The notes under the pieces: generated by a model
The model's database searches: none
Told to the model about the DNA's origin: nothing
What the model saw: only the letters and a program-made list of their open reading frames with translations
Shown here: in pieces, positions 1-6,683 of the stretch
How positions within the stretch are numbered: position 1 is the stretch's first letter
How the letters are laid out: each line of letters starts with the position of its first letter
NCBI RefSeq assembly: GCF_938030725.1
Contig: NZ_CALHIQ010000041.1
Coordinates: forward strand, 1-23,595
Direction: 5' to 3'
Length of the DNA stretch: 23,595 nt
From: an uncultured Fretibacterium sp.
GTDB lineage: Bacteria; Synergistota; Synergistia; Synergistales; Aminobacteriaceae
Position numbers and translations under genes: made by a program

Positions 1-689
1 AGGGGGGACCAGGTGAGGCCCGACACGAAGAGGCCCGTCTCCGCCTCGGCGAAGCCCGTCACCTCGCGCAGGATGGTCGCATGCACCAACGGGTCCCGCA
101 CCACGCCGTGGGCCCCCAGTCGTTCGCGCCCCGCCTCGAACTGCGGCTTGATGAGCACGACCGCCTCTCCGGTCGGGGAGAGGAGGGCGTCGACGGCCGG
201 CAGGATCAGCCTCAGGGAGATGAAGGAGGCGTCGCAGACCGCGAGGTCGATCGCCTCCGGGAAGTCCGCCGCCGTCAGGTTGCGGGCGTTCGTCCGGTCC
301 ATGACGGCGACGCGCGGGTCGGAGGCGAGGCGCCACAGGAGCTGCCCGTAGCCGACGTCCACGGCGAAGACCCTCCGGGCCCCATGGGCCAGCAGCACGT
401 CCGTGAAGCCGCCGGTCGATGCGCCCAGGTCCGCGCAGGCGCGCCCCTCCGCCGAGAGGCCGGGAAAGGCCTCAAAGGCCCGCAGGAGCTTGTGAGCGCC
501 CCGGCTGGCCCAGCGCGTGCCCTCGTCCACCTCGATGGGAACGTCCGGAGAGATGGCCGTCCCCGCCTTCGTGACGGGACGCCCCTCAACGCGCACCCGC
601 CCCGCCATGATCAGGGCCTGCGCCCTGTTCCTCGTTTCCGCCAGCCCGCGGTCCACCATGAGCCGGTCGAGCCTCTCCCTGGCCTTCAT
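1..689 (-). CDS. tlyA: TlyA-family 2'-O-rRNA methyltransferase / hemolysin-like protein (partial, 3' end outside the window)
   Basis: The family methylates ribose 2'-OH groups on rRNA in the cytoplasm. The visible 229 residues show an N-terminal S4 RNA-binding domain (about residues 4-60, beginning MKARERLDRLMVDRGL). An FtsJ/RrmJ-like SAM-binding fold follows, with motif I DLGASTGGFTD at about 87-97, and later the segments CDASFIS and LIKPQFEAGRE, which are typical of TlyA. The ATG at 689 is chosen because an AAGG lies just upstream and the S4 domain begins directly after it. The stop codon lies beyond the left edge. It sits 37 bases downstream of dxs on the same strand. This dxs-tlyA order is common in bacteria and suggests co-transcription. 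The family is clear; which rRNA positions are modified cannot be read from sequence. Confidence 0.93.
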   Translation of the reverse strand, partial: MKARERLDRLMVDRGLAETRNRAQALIMAGRVRVEGRPVTKAGTAISPDVPIEVDEGTRWASRGAHKLLRAFEAFPGLSAEGRACADLGASTGGFTDVLLAHGARRVFAVDVGYGQLLWRLASDPRVAVMDRTNARNLTAADFPEAIDLAVCDASFISLRLILPAVDALLSPTGEAVVLIKPQFEAGRERLGAHGVVRDPLVHATILREVTGFAEAETGLFVSGLTWSP

Positions 690-726
690 GGTTCAGCCTT
701 CCATGGAAACGGCGCCGCGGGACGGG

Positions 727-2586
727 TCAGACGGCCTGGGAGAGGCCCAGACAGGGCCGGCAGACCTCGACGACGTTCTCAGGCGTCATGCCGTAGAGCG
801 CCCGTTGTTCCTCCGGCGTCGCGTGGGGGACGCAGACGTCCGGCACGCCGAAGCGCCGCAGCAGGGTGGGGGAGCCCGTTTCCGCGATGCGGGCGGCGAT
901 GGCCTCCCCGACGCCTGCCTCCATGTAGTTCTCCTCCGCGACGGCCACCAGGGGAAAGCGGCGCAGGACGTCGTCCAGCGTTTCCACGTCCAGGGGCTTG
1001 AGCCGGCGCAGGTCGTAGACGGCGGGGAGGGGCAGCCCGGCGGCGTCCGCGGCCTCGCGCGCCGCAAGCATCGTGTGCACCGTCACCCCGTGCCCGATGA
1101 GGGCCCACTCCGTGCCGTCCCGGAGCTGGAACGCGCGCAGCGGCTCCGTGCCGGCGAAGAGGTCGTTGCGGGCGGGCAGCGAGCCGCGGGGGTAGCGGAT
1201 CAGGGTGGGGCCCTCGCGCCGCGCCGCGCGGGCCATCATCTGCCGCAGAGAGGGCTCGTCGGAGGGCGCGTAGACCTCCAGGTTGGGGATGGGGCGGGAC
1301 CAGGGGACGTCCAGCAGCCCCTGATGGGTGTCCCCGTCCGAGCCCACCAGCCCCGCGCGGTCCACCATCAGGACGACGGGCAGGTTCTGCAGGGCGACGT
1401 CGTGCATCAGCTGGTCCATCGCGCGCTGCAGAAACGTGGAGTAGATGAAGACCCACGGCCTCATCCCTCCCGCCGCCAGGCCTGCGGCCATGGTCAGCAT
1501 GTGGCTCTCGGCGATGCCCACGTCGAAGAACCGCTCCGGGAAGCGCGTCCGAAAGCGCTCCAGCTTGACGCCGGTGGACATGGCGGCGGTGAAGCAGACG
1601 ACGCGCGGATCCGCCTCTGCCATCTCCTCCGTTGCCTCGGACGCCGCCTCGCTCCAGCTGCGCCGCTTGGGTCCCTTGGCGCTGGAGCGGGGGGACATCT
1701 GGTGGTACTTCGTGGGGTCCGCCTCCGCCTCCGGCATCCCCCTTCCCTTCACGGTGTTGAAGTGCAGCAGCACGGGGCGGTCGTAGCGCTTCGCCAGCTC
1801 GAAGACCACCTGACAGGCTTCGACGTCGTGGCCGTCGAAGGGCCCCCAGTAGTTGATGTCCAGGTCGTCGAACATGTTGTTCGGCTTCACGAGGCTCTTG
1901 ATCTGGTCGTGGATGCCCTCCAGGCTCCGCTGCAGGACGCCGCCCGCGGGCAGCACGCGGCAGGCGTCCTTGATGGCGGACTTGATCTTGTTGTAGGACG
2001 TGCTGGCGGAGAGGTGTGCCAGCATCGTGGAGAAGCCCCCTACGCAGTTGCTGATGGAGTGCTTGTTGTCGTTCAGGACGATGATGACCTTCGTCTTCGT
2101 TTCCTGCACGTAGTTCAGGGCTTCGAGCGCCAGCCCGTTGATGAGGGAGGCGTCCCCGATGAAGGCGACGACGTGCCGGTCCTCGCCCAGCAGGTCGCGG
2201 GCCTTGGCGTAGCCCAGCGCGGCGGAGATGGAGGTGCTGCTGTGCCCCGTGTTGAAGTGGTCACAGGGGCTCTCGGAGCGTCGGGGAAAGCCGGAGAGCC
2301 CACCCTTCAGGCGCAGCGTGCCGAAGCGGTCGGCCCGGTCGGTGAGGAGCTTGTAGGGGTAGGACTGGTGCCCGACGTCGAAGATGATGCGGTCCTGGAC
2401 GGGGTTGAAGCAGCGAAGCATGGCGATGGTCAGCTCCACCACCCCCAGGGAGGAGCCGATGTGCCCGCCGTTTTCGCTGACGGTCCTGATGATCTCCTGC
2501 CGCACCTCGCTGGCCAGGGCGGGAAGGTCCTTTGGCGCGATCTTCAAAAGGTCCTCGTGCTTGAACTCAGGCGATAAAAAGGTCAT
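727..2586 (-). CDS. dxs: 1-deoxy-D-xylulose-5-phosphate synthase
   Basis: This thiamine-diphosphate enzyme condenses pyruvate and glyceraldehyde-3-phosphate, the first step of the MEP isoprenoid pathway, and also feeds thiamine and pyridoxal synthesis. The product is 619 residues, the usual family length. Visible motifs are HIGSSLGVVELT (His at about 42), the TPP-binding GDAS...NDN segment (about 144-174; most relatives have GDGA), the DGHD segment, and the transketolase-like DRAGLVGSDGDTHQG in the pyrimidine-binding domain. The C-terminal transketolase domain follows. An open frame extends upstream to 2664, but the ATG at 2586 has GGAGG seven bases before it and begins the family-typical N-terminus, so it was chosen. 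A leader stem-loop and a possible -10 box lie upstream. The divergent GDAS variant is the only oddity. Confidence 0.95.
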   Translation of the reverse strand: MTFLSPEFKHEDLLKIAPKDLPALASEVRQEIIRTVSENGGHIGSSLGVVELTIAMLRCFNPVQDRIIFDVGHQSYPYKLLTDRADRFGTLRLKGGLSGFPRRSESPCDHFNTGHSSTSISAALGYAKARDLLGEDRHVVAFIGDASLINGLALEALNYVQETKTKVIIVLNDNKHSISNCVGGFSTMLAHLSASTSYNKIKSAIKDACRVLPAGGVLQRSLEGIHDQIKSLVKPNNMFDDLDINYWGPFDGHDVEACQVVFELAKRYDRPVLLHFNTVKGRGMPEAEADPTKYHQMSPRSSAKGPKRRSWSEAASEATEEMAEADPRVVCFTAAMSTGVKLERFRTRFPERFFDVGIAESHMLTMAAGLAAGGMRPWVFIYSTFLQRAMDQLMHDVALQNLPVVLMVDRAGLVGSDGDTHQGLLDVPWSRPIPNLEVYAPSDEPSLRQMMARAARREGPTLIRYPRGSLPARNDLFAGTEPLRAFQLRDGTEWALIGHGVTVHTMLAAREAADAAGLPLPAVYDLRRLKPLDVETLDDVLRRFPLVAVAEENYMEAGVGEAIAARIAETGSPTLLRRFGVPDVCVPHATPEEQRALYGMTPENVVEVCRPCLGLSQAV

Positions 2587-2607
2587 GGGAGGCCTCCGAA
2601 ATCTGTA

Positions 2608-2646
2608 TTTTTTGCCCGCGGAGCCGCGCGATGGGGCGGGGCAAAA
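2608..2646 (-). other. Stem-loop in the presumed dxs 5' leader
   Basis: On the minus strand TTTTGCCCCGC pairs with GCGGGCAAAA (one bulged C), enclosing a G+C-rich loop, 22-60 bases ahead of the dxs start. No U-tract follows on the minus strand. On the plus strand the hairpin is followed by GATTTTTT, but no plus-strand gene lies upstream that would need a terminator. It could be a leader structure affecting dxs mRNA. No known riboswitch class was recognised. Confidence 0.4.
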
Positions 2647-2662
2647 GATTTTTTGACTTTTC

Positions 2663-2691
2663 ATTATACAGGAGGCGGCGCGGATTGCTAT
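2663..2691 (-). promoter_or_regulatory. Possible promoter for dxs-tlyA
   Basis: A perfect -10 hexamer TATAAT is read on the minus strand at 2668-2663, about 77 bases upstream of the dxs ATG. The hexamer 17 bases further upstream (ATAGCA) matches the -35 consensus at only three of six positions. The call therefore rests on the -10 box and its placement in the short stretch between the TIGR02757-family gene and dxs. Confidence 0.35.
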
Positions 2692-2749
2692 CGTCCAAAA
2701 CAGCCAACCGCGCGGGGCTCCGCAGCGATCTTTTGGCCCCGGTGACGCT

Positions 2750-3562
2750 TCAGCGGGGCGCCTCGGCCGTCAGGTCCTCCTCGCTCATCCCGCTGCGGAT
2801 GCCGAAGCGCGTCAGGACGAAGTCGTAGCGCGTGGGGTCGCTGGGGCAGATCCGCCGAAAGGCGTCCGTGATCTCAAGGGCGGAGCGCAGGTCCGCCTGC
2901 TTCCGACCAGTCAGGCCGAGCCTCGCGGCGATGGCGTGGATGTGGGTGTCCACCGGCATGATGAGGTCCTCCGGACCAAGGATCGTCCAGCCGCCGGGGT
3001 CCACGCCGTCGCATCGAACCATCCACTTCAAAAAGAGGAAGAGGCGCTTGCAGGCGCTGCCGTCCCTGGGGGCTGCGATCAGGGGGAAGCCCCCTCGATC
3101 CGCCGGCCACAGGGCATCCGCAAAGCGGTCCAGCGCCGGCAGGAGGTTCCGCTTCCCGCCCTCCGCCAGGCAGGCGCGCAGAAGGCCCTCGAGGCTGCCG
3201 TGCTCCTGCAGGGCCTGCGCCGCACGGGCGAGGAGCGTCACCACGTCCTCCGACGTGGTGAACCGGTGCTTGAATCCGGCGAGGGCCTCCGGGAAACGCC
3301 CGGAGCGCTCCAGGAGGAACCGGCGGGGGTGGGGGCCCAGCGCGTCCAGGACGCGGCGGACGCTCCGCAGGATCTGCGCCACGCGGCCGTAGGCCAGCGA
3401 CGACGCCACGAGGGCCACGACCTCCCGGTCGGGCAGCTCGTAGGGCTCCAGGAACTCAAGGGGGTCCGGGCTGATGAGCTCGCGTCGGCTGTAGGCGAAG
3501 TAGAGCCCCTCCAGGAACGCCCTGAGCCTCCGGTCCCGCCCCTCCGTGTCGGACGTTGCGAT
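2750..3562 (-). CDS. TIGR02757 / DUF2400 family protein, start uncertain
   Basis: The C-terminal half carries the family signature MPVDTHIHAIAARLGLTGRK (Lys- and His-rich, HhH-GPD-like) followed by a YDFVLTRFGI-type ending. The N-terminal part carries SSLAYGRVAQI. No enzyme activity is established for the family; resemblance to HhH-GPD glycosylase folds is only suggestive. The frame is open upstream to 3607 and encodes the conserved N-terminus (LYFAYSRRELISPDPLEFLE, then PDREVVALVASS). It contains no ATG, GTG or TTG until GTG at 3418, which would cut off about 48 residues. I extend to the ATC at 3562, just after GGGAGG, as the best guess for a rare start. A start at GTG 3418 or a sequencing error remains possible. 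The gene lies directly downstream of a terminator-like hairpin after dfx. Confidence 0.75.
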   Translation of the reverse strand: MATSDTEGRDRRLRAFLEGLYFAYSRRELISPDPLEFLEPYELPDREVVALVASSLAYGRVAQILRSVRRVLDALGPHPRRFLLERSGRFPEALAGFKHRFTTSEDVVTLLARAAQALQEHGSLEGLLRACLAEGGKRNLLPALDRFADALWPADRGGFPLIAAPRDGSACKRLFLFLKWMVRCDGVDPGGWTILGPEDLIMPVDTHIHAIAARLGLTGRKQADLRSALEITDAFRRICPSDPTRYDFVLTRFGIRSGMSEEDLTAEAPR

Positions 3563-3570
3563 CGCCTCCC

Positions 3571-3606
3571 AAAATTGAAGGAAGGGGAACGGCGACGGCC
3601 GTCCCC
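3571..3606 (-). terminator. Probable intrinsic terminator of dfx
   Basis: On the minus strand GGGGACGGC pairs with GCCGTTCCCC (one bulged base) around a four-base loop CGTC. A T-rich tail, TTCCTTCAATTTT, follows. It begins about 40 bases after the dfx stop, as expected for an intrinsic terminator. The tail is interrupted, so some read-through into the next gene is likely. Confidence 0.5.
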
Positions 3607-3646
3607 CTTACGTAATTTGCTGTTTGAATGGGCCGTCTTGAAGCGC

Positions 3647-4012
3647 TTAGATCTTCGCCTTCCAGAGCCCGTGCTTGTTGCAGTACTCGCGCGCTGTGGC
3701 GCCCGGCTCCGCGCTGTCGAAGGCAGCCTCCGGCTTCTCGCCCGGCTTCAGGAAGCAGCGGCAGACGCGCTCGCCGTTGATGACCTCGATCCACTCGATG
3801 TAGTGGTCCGCCTCCATGGGATGGGCCGCGCTGCCCACCTTGATGTCCTTGCCCGCACGGACGGGCACGTGCTTTTCCTGGGCCGCGTCCGTGGAGTTCT
3901 CCGCCATGACCTTCATGGGCTCCCCGCAGCACGACAGCGTGCCGCCGCCCACGTGAAGCACCTCCACCATGTTGCCGCACTTCGCGCACTTGCAGACGTT
4001 CAGCAGTTCCAT
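3647..4012 (-). CDS. dfx: Desulfoferrodoxin (superoxide reductase)
   Basis: This protein reduces superoxide to hydrogen peroxide in the cytoplasm without making oxygen, a defence typical of anaerobes. The 121 residues hold two domains. The N-terminal rubredoxin-like centre I has C9, C12, C28 and C29 (CAKCGN and CCGEP). The C-terminal neelaredoxin-type centre II has E46-K47-H48 (EKHVPV), H64, H70, C111 and H114 (YCNKHGLW), a complete ligand set for the Fe(His)4Cys site and its catalytic Glu/Lys. An extra Cys at position 7 precedes centre I. The ATG at 4012 follows a GGGGGGA ribosome-binding site. The gene appears to be its own short transcription unit with a hairpin downstream. Confidence 0.96.
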   Translation of the reverse strand: MELLNVCKCAKCGNMVEVLHVGGGTLSCCGEPMKVMAENSTDAAQEKHVPVRAGKDIKVGSAAHPMEADHYIEWIEVINGERVCRCFLKPGEKPEAAFDSAEPGATAREYCNKHGLWKAKI

Positions 4013-4207
4013 GACATATTCCCCCCATCGTGATCGGGCCCGCAGGGCGGTGCTTCGCCCGCGGCCCCTATGACTTCAGTGTATCGAAAAACCGGCTTCC
4101 GGACAGGGGGGAAACGCTGATTGTGCGTCTTGAGGGTGCTGGCCGTCGGCGGAACCGCCGCGGATGTGAAGGAATATTAATGGACATCCATGCCAAAAAG
4201 TTACTCC

Positions 4208-4900
4208 CTATGAGTAGCTTCCCTTTTTGTCTTTGAGGGAAATATCCCTTGCAATATACAGAAAAGATGATTTTAAAGCTTGAATAATATCGTATGGAAT
4301 AAACATTTTTAAAAAAAATTCAATAACGGATTGCCTTCCTTCAATGAGTCCGAGTTGTTGAATACGAGCAATGCAGGTCCCTTCATGTTGTTTAGCCTCT
4401 TGAAAGACAGGGGTTAAAAACTGGCATATGTGGGGAAGATCGCCCTTATTTCTAGCTCTCAACAAATCCAAAATGACCGCCCTATTAAGATTCAGAGATA
4501 ATTGAGAATGCCAGTGTTGACTGGAATCTCGTATCGCGTCAAAAAGTAAAAGATCCACGCCACCACTAAAATGCCACGTTGTCATTGAGTGAAATTCCTC
4601 TTGTATATTCTTAAAAGCTTTGTGGCTGAAATACCAATTTATACCATTTGGTCCCTGAAGAACGTATTCTGCATCCTCATACGAATGTTTTTCTTTTTCC
4701 GAAATATAACCGGCGAAGAAAATATGTGTAAATCCTTGGGAATCAAGGTCAAATTGTTTTAAAAACGGCAAAAATTCTTCTTTTACCAAATTATGATGAG
4801 GGTTGGCAAATAATATCCCTACGATGCAATATTTTAGTTTTTTAGGACATACTTGATTTAAACGATATTCAATGCCGCTATATGAATTCAGGGGTATCAT
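4208..4900 (-). CDS. Unrecognised AT-rich protein of about 230 residues
   Basis: I do not recognise this family. The product is soluble-looking, with no signal peptide or clear membrane segment. It is rich in aromatic residues and Leu/Ile, and includes NPHHNLVKEEFLPFLKQF, FTHIFFAGYISE, WHFSGGVDLLLFDAIRD and a helical C-terminus. Base and codon use (TTA, ATA, AAT, AAA) differ sharply from every neighbour, which suggests recent acquisition. Three ATGs occur close together (4918, 4906, 4900). The one at 4900 was chosen because AAAGGA lies nine bases upstream; the longest frame would begin at 4918. A short stem (TACTC/GAGTA) overlapping the stop and followed by CTTTTTGG could be a weak terminator. 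The gene points away from the Pdu operon, so no functional link is implied. Confidence 0.7.
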   Translation of the reverse strand: MIPLNSYSGIEYRLNQVCPKKLKYCIVGILFANPHHNLVKEEFLPFLKQFDLDSQGFTHIFFAGYISEKEKHSYEDAEYVLQGPNGINWYFSHKAFKNIQEEFHSMTTWHFSGGVDLLLFDAIRDSSQHWHSQLSLNLNRAVILDLLRARNKGDLPHICQFLTPVFQEAKQHEGTCIARIQQLGLIEGRQSVIEFFLKMFIPYDIIQALKSSFLYIARDISLKDKKGSYS

Positions 4901-5144
4901 AATCATATATCCTTTCATTAAATATAAAATCCCAATCTATCTCCATTATAGATAAAACTTTATTTATTATAACATGTTTTGCATAAAAGAATTTTTAATA
5001 AGCTACCGATCTTTCACTGCAACAATTTTAGGAAGTTCGAAAGCTATGCCTGGACCTTAATGTGTAAATGTGTATCGTCAGGGAGTTCTTAGCAAGTCTG
5101 GTAAAGAGCCACCTCTCGTGGGGGTAAGGTGACATTATCACTGA

Positions 5145-5168
5145 ACAACGACAAAGTACAACGACAAA
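5145..5168 (+). repeat. Direct repeat just upstream of the operon promoter
   Basis: ACAACGACAAA occurs at 5145-5155 and again at 5158-5168, exactly, 13 bases apart start to start. The second copy ends 15 bases before the -35 hexamer. Its position fits an activator-binding site. The repeat is seen; the role is inferred. Confidence 0.55.
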
Positions 5169-5183
5169 AGCACCTCAGCGAGG

Positions 5184-5212
5184 TTGACACGCAAAAAGAA
5201 ACTTTGTATCAT
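5184..5212 (+). promoter_or_regulatory. Sigma-70 promoter of the Pdu operon
   Basis: TTGACA at 5184-5189 is a perfect -35 box. A spacer of exactly 17 bases leads to TATCAT at 5207-5212, five of six matches to the -10 consensus. Transcription would begin near 5219, just ahead of the riboswitch. This is the best promoter match noticed in the window and the only clear one found for the operon. Confidence 0.8.
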
Positions 5213-5240
5213 TACAGACAAGGAAGAACTGGTTTGGTGT

Positions 5241-5387
5241 TGTGCCGCGTCGATGTTATGGGAAGTCCGGTGAGATTCCGGAGCGGGCCCGCCACTGTAA
5301 GTCTGACGAAGCTGCCGTGCCACTGAGCGTTTTGGGAAGGGGCAGCCGAGGGTGAAGACGAGCCAGGAGACCGATCCATGCGGCATA
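5241..5387 (+). ncRNA. Cobalamin (adenosylcobalamin-type) riboswitch aptamer
   Basis: The conserved core is present in order: GGGAAGTCCGGTGAGATTCC, then CCCGCCACTGTAA, GCCACTG, GGGAAGG and the B12-box GAGCCAGGAGACC. The order and spacing resemble the class-I (adenosylcobalamin) form. P1 is seen as TGTGCCGCGT (5241-5250) pairing at all ten positions with ATGCGGCATA (5378-5387), allowing two G-U pairs. Downstream, GCAGCCTCCC (5390-5399) can pair at nine of ten positions with GGGGTGCTGC (5411-5420), the 5' arm of the terminator, and so could act as an antiterminator. Extending P1 would engage the start of that segment, giving a ligand = off reading. This last step is inference. Confidence 0.93.
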
Positions 5388-5410
5388 GTGCAGCCTCCCG
5401 CGAGGAGTTC

Positions 5411-5475
5411 GGGGTGCTGCTGAGCGTCATGGTGCGCGTTTGTGCGCCGACGACCTCAGCAGTGCCCCTTTTTTT
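5411..5475 (+). terminator. Riboswitch-controlled intrinsic terminator
   Basis: GGGGTGCTGCTGAG (5411-5424) pairs with CTCAGCAGTGCCCC (5455-5468) throughout, with two G-U pairs. Inner stems CGTC/GACG and GGTGCGC/GCGCC close the top. Seven T residues (5469-5475) follow directly. It lies between the aptamer and the first gene, so it is the expression platform: a terminated transcript would be about 255 bases long. Confidence 0.9.
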
Positions 5476-5509
5476 ATGTCGGGGCATTGAGGAAGGAGAG
5501 GGGATAGCG

Positions 5510-5896
5510 ATGCCGGATTCGCCGTTTCAGAGGGAGGACGCGGAGGAGGGACGTAGCTCCTCCGGAAACTTTCGCGGGACCCTGGAGTACGTTCCGGGCA
5601 AGCAGGTGACGCTGGCCCACGTGATCCGCAACCCCAGGAAGTCCCTGTGTTCCTCCGTCGGAGTGGACCATCCGGGGGCGCTGGGGCTCATGACCATCAC
5701 GCCGGGCGAGGGGTCCATCATCGCGGCGGACATCGCGTCCAAGTCCGCGGCGGTCAACATCGAGTTCGTGGACCGCTTCACGGGGTGTCTCCTGTTCACG
5801 GGGGAGGTCTCCGCGGTGGAAACGGCGCTGCGGGCCACCGTCCAGTCGCTGAAGGACATCCTCGGCTTCTTCCCGGCCTCCATCACCCACTCATGA
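5510..5896 (+). CDS. pduU: BMC shell protein, PduU/EutS type (circularly permuted)
   Basis: This 128-residue hexameric shell protein has the circular permutation of PduU/EutS. The C-terminal strand of an ordinary BMC domain is moved to the front (EYVPGKQVTLAHVIRNP, about 26-42). The core follows (ALGLMTITPGEGSIIAADIASKSAAV) and the protein ends with GEVSAVETALRATVQSL. The family forms a six-stranded beta-barrel that plugs the pore. The ATG at 5510 follows GGAAGGAGAGGGG and is preferred to an upstream in-frame ATG that lies inside the riboswitch region. The first 25 residues form a charged extension. It is the first gene after the terminator, and its stop overlaps the next start (ATGA). Confidence 0.93.
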   Translation: MPDSPFQREDAEEGRSSSGNFRGTLEYVPGKQVTLAHVIRNPRKSLCSSVGVDHPGALGLMTITPGEGSIIAADIASKSAAVNIEFVDRFTGCLLFTGEVSAVETALRATVQSLKDILGFFPASITHS

Positions 5897-6345
5897 GCCG
5901 CCCCCGCCGCGTCATGGTCATCGGCCGCAGCGGCGCCGGCAAGACGACGCTCATGACGGCCATGGGGTATCGGAGCGGCCCCGTCACGAAGACGGAGGCG
6001 GTGTGTTTCACGCCGGAGTGCATCGACACGCCGGGGGAGTTCCTGGAGTCCCCGATCTTCAAGAACACGTTTATGTCGCTTTCCGCCAAGGCGGAGGTGG
6101 TCCTGCTCCTGATGGACCCGCTGAAACATTCGTCGTTTCCGCCGCAGATCGCCGCCGTCCTTAGGGCTCACGCCATCGGCGTCGTGACGAAGGCGGACAT
6201 CGCGGGGCCTGAAAGTCTGGACCTCGCCAGGCGGATGCTGATTCAGGCTGGCGCCAAGGAGGTGTTTATGGTTTCCGCTGTGACCGGGGAGGGCGTGGAT
6301 GCTCTTAGGGATTGCATCAACAAATACTTTGAGGAGGTGCGGTAG
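5893..6345 (+). CDS. pduV: PduV/EutP-family small GTPase-like protein
   Basis: This 150-residue P-loop protein has Walker A GRSGAGKT (11-18), DTPGEF (45-50) as the G3 motif and TKAD (99-102) as the G4 motif, so nucleotide binding is likely. EutP/PduV proteins accompany microcompartments. PduV has been linked to compartment positioning and EutP to an acetate kinase activity, so the exact role here is open. The ATG at 5893 overlaps the pduU stop. A GAGGTG at its end serves as ribosome-binding site for the following shell gene. The pairing pduU-pduV at the head of the operon differs from enteric Pdu loci, where these genes lie near the end. Confidence 0.9.
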   Translation: MSRPRRVMVIGRSGAGKTTLMTAMGYRSGPVTKTEAVCFTPECIDTPGEFLESPIFKNTFMSLSAKAEVVLLLMDPLKHSSFPPQIAAVLRAHAIGVVTKADIAGPESLDLARRMLIQAGAKEVFMVSAVTGEGVDALRDCINKYFEEVR

Positions 6346-6348
6346 TTT

Positions 6349-6630
6349 ATGAACGGTGAAGCTCTTGGAATGATCGAAACCCGCGGTTTGGTTGGGGCCA
6401 TCGAGGCCGCAGACGCCATGGTGAAGGCGGCGAACGTCCACCTGATCGGATACGAGAAGATCGGCTCCGCCTACGTGACCGTCATGGTCCGCGGCGACGT
6501 GGGTGCGGTGAAGGCCGCCGTTGACGCCGGCGCGGCTGCGGCGAAGCGCGTGGGCGAGGTCGTGTCGGTCCACGTGATCCCAAGACCCCACTCCGACACG
6601 GAAAAGCTTCTTCCCAAGTCCGGGGAGTAG
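6349..6630 (+). CDS. pduA: Major hexameric BMC shell protein, PduA/PduJ type
   Basis: A single BMC domain of 93 residues, nearly collinear with enteric PduA: ALGMIETRGLVGAIEAADAM, GYEKIGS in the pore loop, RGDVGAVKAAVDAG, and the VHVIPRPHSDTEKLLPK tail. It should form the flat hexamers that make up most facets and pass propanediol through the central pore. The pore loop reads KIGSA instead of the usual KIGSG, keeping the pore-lining Ser. The sequence cannot separate PduA from PduJ. It is the only canonical short BMC-H gene in the operon, so it may do both jobs. A 5-bp hairpin (GGGGA/TCCCC) overlaps its stop codon. Confidence 0.94.
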   Translation: MNGEALGMIETRGLVGAIEAADAMVKAANVHLIGYEKIGSAYVTVMVRGDVGAVKAAVDAGAAAAKRVGEVVSVHVIPRPHSDTEKLLPKSGE

Positions 6631-6683
6631 TCCCCTCTAGAGCGGGATAATGCACGGTTCTCGATTTTAAGGAGGGGTGAGTT

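Larger units (their letters stand above)
4170..5180. other. AT-rich island between dfx and the Pdu control region
   Basis: Base composition falls from strongly G+C-rich flanks to roughly 35-40 percent G+C, with runs such as AAAAAAAATT near 4310. The island contains the unrecognised gene (4208-4900) and a mostly non-coding stretch, 4901-5144, in which no further gene was seen. No integrase, insertion sequence or flanking repeat was noticed. The change in composition suggests foreign origin or weakly constrained spacer DNA. Confidence 0.6.

Noticed and set aside
517..2577. Plus-strand open frame of 686 codons across tlyA and dxs
   Set aside because: Antisense to dxs, which has complete family motifs; the translation has no recognisable domain.
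2608..2660. Plus-strand intrinsic terminator (hairpin plus GATTTTTT)
   Set aside because: No plus-strand gene ends upstream; it is more likely part of the dxs leader.
4030..4236. Plus-strand 68-codon frame upstream of dfx
   Set aside because: No ribosome-binding site, and it crosses the composition boundary into the end of the AT-rich gene.
5129..5326. Plus-strand 65-codon frame over the promoter and aptamer
   Set aside because: It covers the promoter and the conserved cobalamin aptamer; no suitable ribosome-binding site and no protein features.
5411..5475. ANTAR-type antitermination hairpins as in Eut loci
   Set aside because: The structure is one long terminator stem; paired small hairpins with the hexaloop pattern were not seen.
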